Positions 34,474-43,588 of a stretch of 64,000 nt of DNA are shown piece by piece. The DNA comes from Polyangiaceae bacterium. Lineage in GTDB: Bacteria; Myxococcota_A; Polyangia; Polyangiales; Polyangiaceae. Every line of letters starts with the position of its first letter. Positions within the stretch are counted from its first letter, which is position 1. Position numbers and translations under genes: made by a program. The notes under the pieces are model-generated. The model was not told the origin of the DNA and did not search any database. It saw only the letters and a program-made list of their open reading frames with translations. Location of the stretch: the NCBI GenBank assembly GCA_025937785.1, contig JAICQQ010000013.1:1-64000 (forward strand). The letters are read 5' to 3'.

Positions 34474-34779
34474 CTAGCTCGGCTCTTGAAGCAGCGGCTC
34501 GGAGAACGTCGCATCGCACGCCTCGCATTCGAGTACGAGCTCGCGCTCAGGTTGTCCGTCGGGGCGCGGAAGAACGGCAAGCTCCACCAGCGTACCGCCG
34601 CACCGCGGACAAACTCGAGTGCCGGGCTCGACTCGCACCACAGGCTCACCGGGCGGGTGCTCTGGGTCGAAGTCTTCGAACATTCGCTCGATCTCCGCAG
34701 CCACGTCCGCCCGCTCTTCCGCTGGAACACTGTCGAGCACCTTGTCCAGTCCCACCAGCTTCCACTTCTTCTTGGCCAT
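34474..34779 (-). CDS. Small zinc-ribbon protein
   Basis: 101 residues. After a basic start (AKKKWKLVGLDKVL) comes an acidic helix (EERADVAAEIERMFEDFD), then a zinc ribbon with CPRCGG and CEACD as the two knuckles. ATG 34779 has AAGGAGG six bases upstream, so the nine extra codons before it are excluded. Proteins of this kind may bind nucleic acid or act as metal-stabilised adaptors; no specific role can be assigned. It stands alone between the OmpA operon and the Uma2 gene. Confidence 0.85.
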   Translation of the reverse strand: MAKKKWKLVGLDKVLDSVPAEERADVAAEIERMFEDFDPEHPPGEPVVRVEPGTRVCPRCGGTLVELAVLPRPDGQPERELVLECEACDATFSEPLLQEPS

Positions 34780-34941
34780 CACTGCCTCCTTCGAACTACG
34801 GGGCACCAGGGTAGCCCTGCGCGCTGCGCGCCAGGTAGGTCAGACAATGTCTCAGGAACAAAAACTGCCAGCATGACCCGAATACAAATGACTCCGCGCG
34901 CCGCTGTGGCCCGCACGCCGGGTCAGGGATAGAGTACGCAG

Positions 34942-35796
34942 ATGTCGCAACGTCCCGAACCGTGGATCGTGGATCCAGAGGATCCTCGGGCACCGCCGCT
35001 GGACATCTGGGAGCAGCTGAGCTCGGAGCAACGTGCGAGGATCGTCGACAGTCTACCCTCGGAGTTCGAGGCGAGTGAGGCGCAGCCGCCCGAGGGTGAC
35101 CCGCACTTCAACGCCAAGGTGAGCGCGCGCAAGACACTGGGGCGTTTCTTCGAGCGCGTCGGAAGGCGGATCTATTTGGCGTGCGAGCTGCCGGTCTATT
35201 ACCCCGCGGAGCGCATGTTTGCGCCTGACGTGTTCGCGGTGACGGAGGTAGAACCGCACGAGCGGCAGCGCTGGGTAGTGGCTGACGAGGGCAAAGGGCT
35301 CGACTTTGCCCTCGAGATTTTCGTGTCCGGCAACCGACGCAAGGATCACGAGGACAACGTCGAGCGTTATGCGCGCCTTGGCATTCGCGAGTACTTCATT
35401 TTCGATCGCGGGCGCATGCGTCTCAGCGGCTTCCGTCTGTCGGGGCCTCGGGCCAACCGTTACGAACCCATCGTGCCGCAGCGTGGGCACTATGTCTCCG
35501 ATGTGCTGGGGTTGGAGCTGGTGCTCGATGGATCGCGCTTGCGCTTCTACTACGGTGATGCCGAGCTGCCGGAGGCAGAAGAGTTGATCGCGAAGCTCGA
35601 GGGCATGCTGAACCATCTCGAGTCGAGGCTGGTGGAAGCCGAGGAGGCAGCACTCCGAGAAGCGCGGCTGCGCCAGGAGGAGGCGCGGCTGCGCCAGGAG
35701 GAGGCGCGGCTGCGCCAGGAAGAGACGCAGCGACGGCAAGAAGCGGAGCGCCGCTTGGCCGAGGCGCTCCACGAGCTCGAAAAGCTCAAGCGGTGA
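34942..35796 (+). CDS. Uma2-family (PD-(D/E)XK-fold) protein with coiled-coil tail
   Basis: 284 residues. The Uma2/restriction-endonuclease-like core is at ~60-200: PDVFAVTEV supplies the Asp, FALEIFVSGNRRKDHEDNVE the acid and Lys, then RYARLGIREYFIFD. The C-terminal ~80 residues are a heptad-rich coiled coil with three ARLRQEE repeats encoded by 21-bp units. Uma2 proteins are abundant in cyanobacteria and myxobacteria; nuclease activity is predicted from fold but their role is unknown. A second Uma2 gene with a different heptad tail lies just beyond cobQ. Confidence 0.88.
   Translation: MSQRPEPWIVDPEDPRAPPLDIWEQLSSEQRARIVDSLPSEFEASEAQPPEGDPHFNAKVSARKTLGRFFERVGRRIYLACELPVYYPAERMFAPDVFAVTEVEPHERQRWVVADEGKGLDFALEIFVSGNRRKDHEDNVERYARLGIREYFIFDRGRMRLSGFRLSGPRANRYEPIVPQRGHYVSDVLGLELVLDGSRLRFYYGDAELPEAEELIAKLEGMLNHLESRLVEAEEAALREARLRQEEARLRQEEARLRQEETQRRQEAERRLAEALHELEKLKR
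35660..35725. repeat. 21-bp heptad repeats, three copies
   Basis: Three nearly identical units of gcgcggctgcgccaggaggag in the Uma2 tail, encoding ARLRQEE. Each unit equals one coiled-coil heptad. Confidence 0.8.
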
Positions 35797-35848
35797 GCGG
35801 GTACGACAAGCTCGCCAGGAAAAAGACCAAGAACGGGTACGCCGAGGT

Positions 35849-37387
35849 TTAGCCTCGGGGTTCTCGCCTCGAAGCGACAGCATCGGTCAGCCAACTGCGC
35901 ACGAGCCCCCAATCGACGTGCTTGCGGATGTGGGCTGCGAAGGCGTCGAGCTGCTCGTCGACCCACTCGATTCGGTCGGGGCCGACCTCACGTTGCGTGC
36001 TGCTGGGATCCACCCAGCGCAAGAAGGCTTGGCGCGCGGGAGCCTCGTCGAACACGCCGTGCAGGTAGGTGGCCCAGGTGCGGCGCGACACGTCCAGCAC
36101 GCCGTCGACGACCGCCTCGCCGTCGACATCGAGCACGAGCAGCGGAGAGGGCTGCGCATAGCTGGTCCTCCCCAGGTGGATCTCGTACCCGGTCACAGCG
36201 ATGCCCGATGCGAGGAACGCGCCTTGGACACGCCGTACGAGCTTGGGCTGCCGGAGTTCGGTGACAGCATCGATCAGACCGAAACCGGCGACCTCGCGCT
36301 CATTGCTCTCGATCCCTTCCGCATCGACGATGCGGGTTCCCAGCATCTGCAAGCCCCCGCAGATCCCCACCAGCTTGCCTCCCGCGCGATGATACTGCAG
36401 CACGCTTTCGAAGAGACCGCTCTGGCGCAACCAGCCCAAATCGGCAGCGACGTTCTTGGAACCGGGCAGGACGACGGCGGCATAGTCGCCGAGCGGGCGG
36501 GCGCGGTAAATGTAGTGGACGGCGACCGAGGGCACGCGCGCGAGCGCATCGAAGTCCGTGAAGTTGGAGATGTGCGGCAGCCTGAGCACGGCGATCTTGA
36601 GCTTGTCGGCGTCCGCCCCCACCGGCGGGTCGAGCGCCACTGTCAGCGGCACCGCGTCCTCGGAATCGAGATCCAAACCGTACTCGTAGGGCACCACGCC
36701 GAGAATCGGCAGGCCCGTGTGCCGCTCCAAATAGGCGACGCCGTCGTCGAACAATGACCGGTCGCCGCGGAACTTGTTGACGATGATGCCCGACACCCGC
36801 GCGCGATCCTCGTCGGGCATTACCGCCAGGCTACCGACGATTTGCGCAAAGACGCCTCCACGATCGATGTCCGCCACCAGCACCACGCGCGCGTGCGCCT
36901 GGTGAGCCGCCGGAAAATTGACGAACTCACGCGCGCGTAGATTGACCTCTGCGCACGAACCAGCGCCTTCGAGTACGACGACGTCGTGCTGCTGTTGCAG
37001 CCTGGCCAGGCTCTGAAAAGCCAGACGGCGCAGCGGCTCGGTGTCCTCGAAATACGCGCGCGCTTGCACGCGACCAACGGCCTGCCCGTGAACGATGAGC
37101 TGGCTGAAGTCATCAGCCGAGGGCTTGAGCAACACCGGGTTGTGGTGCACCGACGGCTCGGTGCGCGCGGCGATTGCCTGCACGTATTGAGCCCGCCCGA
37201 TTTCACCGCCATCGAGCGCGACGTACGAGTTGTTGGACATGTTCTGTGCCTTGAAGGGGGCGACAGAGTAACCGTCGTCGCGCAACAAGCGACAGAAGGC
37301 CGCGGTCATCAGGCTCTTGCCAACGTCCGAAGCGGTGCCGAACACCGCCAGAGCGGAACTGAACTCAGGAGACACCCCGACAGTCAA
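35849..37387 (-). CDS. cobQ: Cobyric acid synthase (adenosylcobyric acid synthase, glutamine-hydrolysing)
   Basis: 512 residues, full length for CobQ. It amidates the b, d, e and g side chains of adenosylcobyrinic acid a,c-diamide with ATP and glutamine. The N-terminal dethiobiotin-synthase-like domain shows VFGTASDVGKSLM, PFKAQNMSNNSYV and VLEGAGSCAEVNL. The C-terminal class I glutamine amidotransferase domain has VLPGSKN, the nucleophile in GICGGLQMLG and His in YLHGVFDE. No other cobalamin gene is nearby. The start at 37387 overlaps the stop of the upstream Uma2 gene as ATGA. Confidence 0.97.
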   Translation of the reverse strand: MTVGVSPEFSSALAVFGTASDVGKSLMTAAFCRLLRDDGYSVAPFKAQNMSNNSYVALDGGEIGRAQYVQAIAARTEPSVHHNPVLLKPSADDFSQLIVHGQAVGRVQARAYFEDTEPLRRLAFQSLARLQQQHDVVVLEGAGSCAEVNLRAREFVNFPAAHQAHARVVLVADIDRGGVFAQIVGSLAVMPDEDRARVSGIIVNKFRGDRSLFDDGVAYLERHTGLPILGVVPYEYGLDLDSEDAVPLTVALDPPVGADADKLKIAVLRLPHISNFTDFDALARVPSVAVHYIYRARPLGDYAAVVLPGSKNVAADLGWLRQSGLFESVLQYHRAGGKLVGICGGLQMLGTRIVDAEGIESNEREVAGFGLIDAVTELRQPKLVRRVQGAFLASGIAVTGYEIHLGRTSYAQPSPLLVLDVDGEAVVDGVLDVSRRTWATYLHGVFDEAPARQAFLRWVDPSSTQREVGPDRIEWVDEQLDAFAAHIRKHVDWGLVRSWLTDAVASRREPRG

Positions 37388-38223
37388 TCCCTTCTGGTCG
37401 GGCGCTCGAGTCGCTCCAACTCGGCGAGTGCGTGGTCGAGGCGGACTCGCGTCTCCTCGGCGCGGCGAGCTTCCTCGTCGGCACGGCGAGCTTCCTCGTC
37501 CGCACGGCGAGCTTCCTCGTCCGCACGGCGACCTTCCTCGTCCGCTCTGCGAGCTTCCTCGTCGGCACGTTGCTCTGCAGTGTCAGCTCTGACCTGTTCG
37601 GCGTTTGCCTGCTCGCTGGGCATGGGCAAGAGTCGCCCCTCCGCGTCGAACCAGCGGAGCCACTCCGTCGTCACTGCGTACAGGGTGCCGCGAGCCTTGC
37701 CGAGCAGGAGCCCCAGTTGCTCGCAGCAGAGCTGCCCCGATGCCAACGGAGCCTTCGGAACGTAGACCTGGCGGCGCAGGTCGAGGTCGTAGCCCTCGAA
37801 CACGTGAGAAAATGGGTCGTACAAGAAGTACTCGCCCACTTTGAGGCTGCGCGCGTAGATCCGCATCTTCTCTCCGCGGTCCACCGCTTCCGTCTTGGGG
37901 GACAAGAGCTCGATGATGACATCCGGGGCCCTGCCGTCCTCTTCCCACACAACCCACGCGCGACGCTCTCGCCGAGTCGTGTCCGTCACCACGAATACGT
38001 CGGGACCACGGAAGTCGTTGTTCCTGGCCTGCACCTCGCTGAAGTACAGGAACATGTTGCCGCCAACGTAGAAGTCCGAGCGTTCACGCCAGGCGTGCTC
38101 GAGCGACTCGATGAGAACGGTCATCTGCTGCCGGTGGCGCGCCGATTCCATCGGTTCACCGTCGTCGCAAACGAGCGTCGCCGAACTGGGCGGCGGGCGA
38201 GGGTGCTCGAAGGGTAGAGTCAT
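37384..38223 (-). CDS. Uma2-family protein with coiled-coil heptad-repeat tail
   Basis: 279 residues. Uma2 core at ~25-200: GPDVFVVTDT, PDVIIELLSPKTEAVDRGEK, YARSLKVGEYFLYDPF, which carry the predicted Asp, Glu and Lys of the PD-(D/E)XK fold. From ~210 the tail is six or so ADEEARR heptads encoded by 21-bp DNA repeats. It overlaps cobQ as ATGA, so the two are co-translated although no functional link is known. It differs in sequence from the Uma2 protein at 34942 but shares the same design of nuclease-fold head plus repeat tail. Confidence 0.88.
   Translation of the reverse strand: MTLPFEHPRPPPSSATLVCDDGEPMESARHRQQMTVLIESLEHAWRERSDFYVGGNMFLYFSEVQARNNDFRGPDVFVVTDTTRRERRAWVVWEEDGRAPDVIIELLSPKTEAVDRGEKMRIYARSLKVGEYFLYDPFSHVFEGYDLDLRRQVYVPKAPLASGQLCCEQLGLLLGKARGTLYAVTTEWLRWFDAEGRLLPMPSEQANAEQVRADTAEQRADEEARRADEEGRRADEEARRADEEARRADEEARRAEETRVRLDHALAELERLERPTRRD
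37456..37584. repeat. 21-bp tandem repeats coding ADEEARR heptads
   Basis: About six units of gcgagcttcctcgtcggcacg type (plus-strand orientation) with few mismatches, in the tail of the minus-strand Uma2 gene. Units equal one heptad, so slippage would preserve frame and coiled-coil phase. Confidence 0.8.
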
Positions 38224-38309
38224 GGTGAAACCTCATGGCAGTTTACCACTGCCTCGGTCGCCTCACCGGTCCGGTTGCGCAAAAAGAGGAGCTATCGTAA
38301 GCCTCAGCG

Positions 38310-38420
38310 CTATTGCCCCCAGTGCTGCGAGCCTCGTTTCCCTTCGAAGTAGGGGTACTCCTGCGGCTTCTTGGTGCTGCCGGTCCGCCGCACCGTTGGG
38401 CTGGCCCATAGACCTCGCAT
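38310..38420 (-). CDS. Possible 36-residue ORF
   Basis: ATG 38420 to TAG 38310 encodes 36 residues ending KKPQEYPYFEGKRGSQHWGQ. The composition (aromatics, Lys, Gly) looks less like noise than the other frames in this 216-bp gap between the Uma2 gene and the LRR gene. No clear ribosome site and no recognised family, so confidence is low. Confidence 0.2.
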   Translation of the reverse strand: MRGLWASPTVRRTGSTKKPQEYPYFEGKRGSQHWGQ

Positions 38421-38439
38421 GCTGCAATACGTCTGTCAT

Positions 38440-39112
38440 TCAATGCTGCCGTTTACCGAGTAGCTCGACCAACCGCGCCTGCTTACCGGCGGAGGTGAGC
38501 AGGTCGTACTTCTGTTCATAACCCTCGATCGGGCCGAACTGGAAGCTTCCCTCGAGAAGCATTTGGTTGACCAGGCTGAAGAGCTCGTTGAGGCCGCCGC
38601 AGATCACGAACTTGTCTTCGAAACCGTAGTTGACGAGCACCTGTCCGTGCTTGCCCGAGGGACCGGGGTCCAGGTCGATGAGAAAGGTGACCTCCGCGGA
38701 ATAGGAGGCGAACGGGAGGCCCCGAAAGTCTACGTTGCCGAGCTGGCACCTCGAGCTCCGTGTGCGTCGAGAGCGGCTCGATGCTCTCCATTCGGCTCCA
38801 ACCGACGTCGAGCACCCTGAGCTTCTGGAGCGATCTCACCGCGTCGATGCTCTTCACGCCCTGATTATTGAGCCGCAGCACCTCGACGCCGAGGAGTCGG
38901 TCGAGCTGACTGTCGGAAGGGGCCGAGAGATCGTCGTCCGCGTCGAAACCGGCGCTCTCTCGCAGCGCGCCCTGCCAGAGTTCATCGAGCCCGTTCCGCC
39001 AGTCGCTTCCGTCGATCGCAGTCCGCATATCGTCAGAATCGATGTCAGCGCCCCAGACGCCTTGTCCAGCGCGGGCGAGCGTTAATCCGCGTGAACTGGG
39101 CGCGCTTTCCAA
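38440..39112 (-). pseudogene. LRR-like gene with an internal frameshift
   Basis: From about 39112 the first frame gives a leucine-rich part (RLLGVEVLRLNNQGVKSID, then LQKLRVLDVGWSRMESIEPL). At ~38745 good coding moves to the next frame: QLGNVDFRGLPFASYSAEVT, then VLVNYGFEDKFVICGGLNEL and ending ELLGKRQH at 38440. A single-base change near CTCGAGGTGCCAG would restore one protein of about 220 residues. Either a real pseudogene or an assembly/sequencing error. LRR proteins in this phylum are binding proteins; no signal peptide is seen. The first codons near 39112 are uncertain. Confidence 0.55.
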
Positions 39113-39172
39113 GGGGTGAGATTATTCACACTGGCCACTGCCTCCGACGGAAGCCAATACTGCAGCCAAGCC

Positions 39173-40207
39173 ATGAACGTGCAGCTCGTGATCGATGCGC
39201 TCGTCCGACAGACGACCGTGCTCATTGCGCAGATCGCTACAGCGCAGGGGGTGCGGTCGCCCCTGCAACAGGTCGCGAATCAGGTGTTTCTCGATCTGGT
39301 GACGGAGCTCGAGCGACAGGGCTTGTCTCGCAAGATCGTCGCTGACATGTTCGGGCTTGCCTTGCGTTCGTACCAGCAGAAGGTCGATCGCTTGACCGAG
39401 AGCGCCTCCGAGGGCGGCACGACCTTGTGGCAAGCCGTGTACGACTACCTGCGAGGCGTCGAAGTGGCCACGCGCGCCCAAGTGCTCGCGCGCTTTGCCC
39501 GAGACGACGAGGCGAGTGTGAAGAGCATCTTGCGCGACCTGGTGGAAACTGGGCTCGTCTATCAGCGCGGCCGCGGCGAGGCGTCGACGTACCGCGTCGC
39601 GCCGGATTCGGACCTGGCGCAGGAAGCGCAGAACGGCGACGCCGATGCACTTTCGGCGATGGCATGGATGTTCGTGTACCGTGAGGGGTCGCTCAAACGG
39701 AGTGAGCTCGCGGCTCGCCTGAGGCTCGACCCCGCAGCGCTCGAACCCATCGTGCTGCGCTTGGTGAGCGACGGTCGCTTCCGAGTCGACGCCGGCGACT
39801 CTCGCGATCCGAGCTACAGCACGCTTCGCTGCGTCATTCCGCTTGGTGACACGGCGGGCTGGGAAGCTGCTCTCGTCGACCACCATCAAGCCGTCGTGAG
39901 CGCCATGTGCACCAAGCTCCGAAACGGCCAGACCCGAGCGCTGCCTCCCGACCAAGTAGGCGGCAGCACGTATTCCTTCGACGTCTGGCCGGGCCATCCC
40001 TTCGAAGCGAGGATCAAGAGCCTCCTCGCCGAAACCCGTAAAGGGCTGTCGGAACTGTGGAGCCAGGTCGCCGAGCACAACAGCGTCGCGACGCGACCCA
40101 CGGCGGGCACCGCCAAAGTCACGTTCTATTGCGGCCAGTCGGTGGTCGGGGATCACCGCGAACAAGATGTAACCCAGCCCTCTGACCCCTCAGCGAAGCT
40201 CCCATGA
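39173..40207 (+). CDS. Winged-helix-type DNA-binding protein, myxobacterial family
   Basis: 344 residues. The N-terminal helical part (VQLVIDALVRQTTVLIAQIA, then MFGLALRSYQQKVDRLTES) and at least one winged-helix-like module (RDDEASVKSILRDLVETGLV, then YQRGRGEASTYRVA) match a family I recall as widespread but uncharacterised in Myxococcota. A second wHTH-like part follows (SLKRSELAARLRLDPAALEP). ATG 39173 begins the conserved segment; a start at 39116 would add 19 atypical residues. The stop overlaps the next gene's ATG, so the LRR lipoprotein is translationally coupled. Probably a transcriptional regulator. Confidence 0.8.
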   Translation: MNVQLVIDALVRQTTVLIAQIATAQGVRSPLQQVANQVFLDLVTELERQGLSRKIVADMFGLALRSYQQKVDRLTESASEGGTTLWQAVYDYLRGVEVATRAQVLARFARDDEASVKSILRDLVETGLVYQRGRGEASTYRVAPDSDLAQEAQNGDADALSAMAWMFVYREGSLKRSELAARLRLDPAALEPIVLRLVSDGRFRVDAGDSRDPSYSTLRCVIPLGDTAGWEAALVDHHQAVVSAMCTKLRNGQTRALPPDQVGGSTYSFDVWPGHPFEARIKSLLAETRKGLSELWSQVAEHNSVATRPTAGTAKVTFYCGQSVVGDHREQDVTQPSDPSAKLP

Positions 40208-41643
40208 TGCCGAAACTCTTCATTGCCGCGTCCGCGTTCGTACTCTTGGCATGTACCAGCCCCGAGCTCGACAAGGACCCGGGACCGGGCACTTCGTCGG
40301 ACAGCCAAACTCATTGGCTGAAATCGTGCGACAGCAACGCCGACTGCGGAAGCCTCGTGTGCACCTGTGAGCGCTGTCAGAAGGAATGCGCGAGCGATCT
40401 GAGCTGCGGCGAGGTATCGCCCTACGCCCGCTGCGCTGAGGCCACCAGCGAAGCGATCTTGAGCATGTGCGGTGAAGCTCCCCCGACCAGCCTGTGCGTC
40501 CCTGGGGAGCGAACCACCGCGGGCCCTGACGCTGAGCCCCTCGATTCGGGTAGCGGTGGCGCGGGCTCCACAGGAGCGACGGGTGCCGGTGCATCGACGG
40601 GCGGCGGCGGAACGACGGACGCTGCCATGACGACCGACGGCGCGACGACAGCGGGTGGCAGCGAAGCAGGAGCGTCCTCGAACACTGGCAACGACGGTCC
40701 GACGAGTTCGAGCTCGGGTGGAGCCTCGAGCACTACAGGAGCTGGCGGCGCCAGCGGAACTTGCGACGGTGACCTCCGTGTGGTCGAGGGCAGCGTGACC
40801 GCTGTGACCGAAGCAGAGCTCGAGGCACTGCGCGACGTCCGTGAGATCACCGGCAGCTTGACCATCGGAAGCCTCACCCACGACGACGGCTGGATACCAG
40901 TGCCGGTAGCGTCGCTCGCTGCGCTTTCCTGTCTTTCGAGGGTGAACGCACTCACGATCAGCAACGCCGTCGGCTTGAAGAACCTGGCTGACCTGGATTC
41001 GCTCGAGCTTCTCGATGGATTGAGCCTCAATGACAATCCGGACCTCGAGAGTCTCGAAGGATTGGAGGCGCTCACTAGCCTGGGGAGTCTCCTCGTCGCC
41101 CGGAACCAAGCGCTGACTAGCTTGGAAGGGCTGCATTTCGTGTCCGAAGCGCAAAGCATCGCCGTTCAACACAATCCGCTGCAGAACCTGGATGGCCTCC
41201 GTTCGCTCACCAGCGTCGCCGGGCGTTTCCAGATATATTCGAACCGCATCGAGCACCTCGATGGGCTCAGCTCCCTAACGTTCGTGGGCGGAGAGTTCGT
41301 GATCAGCTACAACCAAGATCTCCAAGATCTCGACGGGCTCGCGGCACTCACACGCGTCGACGGTGACCTCTCCATCGGCGCCAATGACGAAATCGAGACA
41401 GTCGACGGGCTCGCGGCACTCACACGAGTCGGCGGGCGGCTCCTGATCAGCGACAACCCCGTGCTTCGAGATCTCGGCGGGCTCCACGACTTGGAAAGCG
41501 TCGGTAACGGCTTCACGGTCGTTCTCAACGAAGCGCTCCCCATGTGTGAAGCAGAAATGCTGCGTGACGCGATCGGTGTCGAAAATATCGTCGGTGAGAT
41601 CTCGATCGCCGACAACGACGGTGGCGAAGCCTGCGCGCCCTGA
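40204..41643 (+). CDS. Lipoprotein with receptor-L/LRR-like repeat domain
   Basis: 479 residues. Signal MPKLFIAASAFVLLACTSPE with lipobox LLAC. A Cys-rich patch (CDSNADCGSLVCTCERC) is followed by a long Gly/Ser/Thr/Ala linker (about 110-185) and then a repeat domain of ~24-residue units built on xLxSLEGLxxLTxLGxLxIxxN (LNDNPDLESLEGLEALTSL, then LQDLDGLAALTRVDGDLSIG). This resembles receptor-L-domain or LRR folds and suggests surface ligand binding. It is coupled to the upstream winged-helix gene by overlapping stop/start codons and is convergent with the EGF-repeat gene. Confidence 0.88.
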   Translation: MMPKLFIAASAFVLLACTSPELDKDPGPGTSSDSQTHWLKSCDSNADCGSLVCTCERCQKECASDLSCGEVSPYARCAEATSEAILSMCGEAPPTSLCVPGERTTAGPDAEPLDSGSGGAGSTGATGAGASTGGGGTTDAAMTTDGATTAGGSEAGASSNTGNDGPTSSSSGGASSTTGAGGASGTCDGDLRVVEGSVTAVTEAELEALRDVREITGSLTIGSLTHDDGWIPVPVASLAALSCLSRVNALTISNAVGLKNLADLDSLELLDGLSLNDNPDLESLEGLEALTSLGSLLVARNQALTSLEGLHFVSEAQSIAVQHNPLQNLDGLRSLTSVAGRFQIYSNRIEHLDGLSSLTFVGGEFVISYNQDLQDLDGLAALTRVDGDLSIGANDEIETVDGLAALTRVGGRLLISDNPVLRDLGGLHDLESVGNGFTVVLNEALPMCEAEMLRDAIGVENIVGEISIADNDGGEACAP

Positions 41644-41729
41644 TCCGAAGCTCCCTGACAGCGAAGCAAGCAATACGTGTGCCAGCACGCGCGCGACCCG
41701 CGACCCGAGCGCCGTTCGTCGCTACACGG

Positions 41730-43322
41730 TCATGGGCCGACGACGATCTGCAAGCTCTGCACGCTCGGTTCGCCGTCTACCAGGAAGCCGACGTACTGCT
41801 CAGCGTCGCCCTCGATCGACGTCACGGCTACTCCGATCGCGAAATCGTCGCCGCGCGCGAGCGCGACGTCCAAATTAGCAGCGCTGCCGAGCGCGATCGA
41901 GCGAACAGTGCCGAGATGGACCCACGCGATGGTGTGGCTCGCGTATTGCGTGCCTTCGCCGAGATCGGCGTAGATCGAGGGCCAATCGCCGCTGAGGTCG
42001 ACCAGGACCGGAATGTCGCTCGAAACATCGTAGAACCCGAGGACTTCGCTGATGTCCGTCATGAACTCCTCGATTTCCAGGCGGAACGTCACCGAGCTCA
42101 CCGTGCCTTCGAAATCCGGGATCGGGAAGACGAAGAAGGCACGATGGGTGACGGCTGCCTTGCCAGCGAAGCAGTCCAGGGTCGTCGGTTGAAACCAGTC
42201 AGCGTCGGTATAGTAACCGCGCACCGTAGCGTCCACCGTCAAGGTCCCGCGCTCGCAGTTCTGCCCTTCCCACGGCTCTGGACAGCTACACGTGTACTCG
42301 TTGACACCGTCCTCGCACTCACCACCATTGCGACACGGATTCGACGCGCACTCGTCGATGTCGTTCTGACAGTTCTTGCCGCTGTACCCCGTGCCGCTGC
42401 AGTCGCAAGTGTAACCATTCACCTCGTCCTCGCACTCACCGCCATGCTGGCACGGATTCGACGCGCACTCGTCGATGTCGTTCTGACAGTTCTTGCCGCT
42501 GTACCCCGTGCCGCTGCAGTCGCAAGTGTACTCGTTGGTGCCGTTCTCGCAGGTGCCATGCTCGCAGGGGTTTGGATCGCACTCGTCGATGTCCACCTCG
42601 CAGCTGACACCTGTCGCACCGGTACCGGTGCAATCACAAGTGCGCGTGGCGCCACTGTCGCTGCACGCACCCCCGTTCTCGCAAGGGCTGGCGGCGCAGT
42701 CCTGGATCAAGGTCTCGCAGAACTCACCCGTGTACCCGCTGTCACCACAGTCGCAATCGAAGTACCCGATGCCATCAATGCACGACCCGTTCTCACACGG
42801 CTCGGACTCGCATTCGTCGATCTCCGCTTCGCAGAGGTCGCCGGTGTACCCCGTGTCACCGCAGTCGCAGATAAAAGTATCACCCTCGGGTGCGCACGTG
42901 CCGTGCTCACAAGGGTTCGGAGTGCATGGCTCGGCGCCTCCGTTACCGGCACTACCGCCCGCATTCGTGGTGGTGGTGCTGCCGCCGATGCCGCTGCTGC
43001 CGCCGATACCGCTGCTGCCACCGCTGCTGGAACCGGCACGTCCCCCTGTGTCCGTGCCGGTGCCTACGCCTGCGCTGCCACCGAGGCTCGGGGCGCCGCC
43101 CGTGGTGGTCGCAGTATTACCGGACGAGCTGTCACTGCCGCCTGCGTTGCCATCGCCCGCCGTGCCACCGACGCCAGTCATCGAGGTACCCCCGATACTC
43201 GTGGTCCCTTCTACGACCGGCGTGGAGCTGTGCGTGGAACTGCAGGCAAGCGCCGCACTGCCTAGCGCTACGAGATAGATGAGCCAAGCAGTAGGCGATG
43301 TAATCTTGGAGGTATTGCGCAT
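41730..43322 (-). CDS. Lipoprotein with six EGF-like repeats and C-terminal beta domain
   Basis: 530 residues. ATG 43322 has GGGGA six bases upstream and begins a lipoprotein signal (WLIYLVALGSAALACSST). A Gly/Ser/Thr linker follows, then six EGF-like modules of ~39 residues, several of the calcium-binding kind (DIDECASNPCQHGGECEDEV, with CDCSGTGYSGKNC). Modules 4 and 5 are nearly identical in DNA over 117-bp units. A ~150-residue C-terminal domain (VTHRAFFVFPIPDFEGTVSS) looks like a beta-sandwich. Calcium-binding EGF strings are mainly eukaryotic but occur on myxobacterial surfaces, where adhesion is a reasonable guess. Confidence 0.92.
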   Translation of the reverse strand: MRNTSKITSPTAWLIYLVALGSAALACSSTHSSTPVVEGTTSIGGTSMTGVGGTAGDGNAGGSDSSSGNTATTTGGAPSLGGSAGVGTGTDTGGRAGSSSGGSSGIGGSSGIGGSTTTTNAGGSAGNGGAEPCTPNPCEHGTCAPEGDTFICDCGDTGYTGDLCEAEIDECESEPCENGSCIDGIGYFDCDCGDSGYTGEFCETLIQDCAASPCENGGACSDSGATRTCDCTGTGATGVSCEVDIDECDPNPCEHGTCENGTNEYTCDCSGTGYSGKNCQNDIDECASNPCQHGGECEDEVNGYTCDCSGTGYSGKNCQNDIDECASNPCRNGGECEDGVNEYTCSCPEPWEGQNCERGTLTVDATVRGYYTDADWFQPTTLDCFAGKAAVTHRAFFVFPIPDFEGTVSSVTFRLEIEEFMTDISEVLGFYDVSSDIPVLVDLSGDWPSIYADLGEGTQYASHTIAWVHLGTVRSIALGSAANLDVALARGDDFAIGVAVTSIEGDAEQYVGFLVDGEPSVQSLQIVVGP

Positions 43323-43450
43323 CGGAACGTCCCCACGACGGTAGAACTTCGGTCTACCGCAGCGAATTCGCGTAGCCAATAGCAGCACGGCGGTGTTCAC
43401 GGCAGCTTCACGAACGCATCACCACTCACTGGTTCATGATTTACACGGCA

Positions 43451-43473
43451 GGGGGGACACAAAAGCCCCCCCC
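43451..43473. terminator. G6/C8 hairpin upstream of EGF gene
   Basis: GGGGGG (43451-43456) pairs with CCCCCC in the C-run 43466-43473 across the loop ACACAAAAG. It lies in the 266-bp gap between the divergent starts at 43322 and 43589, so a regulatory hairpin is as likely as a terminator. Confidence 0.3.
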
Positions 43474-43588
43474 AACCTAGGCGACAGACCAAAACGAGAC
43501 GCAGCCAAGGGCGAGTCAGGACCTACACCATGTTCCGTTTCATTCGCGGCGGCTGTCACATCCGGGGCCGTCGTGCGTTCTGTACCTC

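Noticed and set aside
37456-37584. CRISPR-like regularly spaced repeat
   Set aside because: The 21-bp units are directly tandem with no unique spacers and encode coiled-coil heptads.
41679-43265. A 528-codon plus-strand open frame opposite the EGF gene
   Set aside because: It is the antisense shadow of the EGF repeats in a GC-rich sequence: Val/Ala/Thr/Arg-rich, no domain, no ribosome site.
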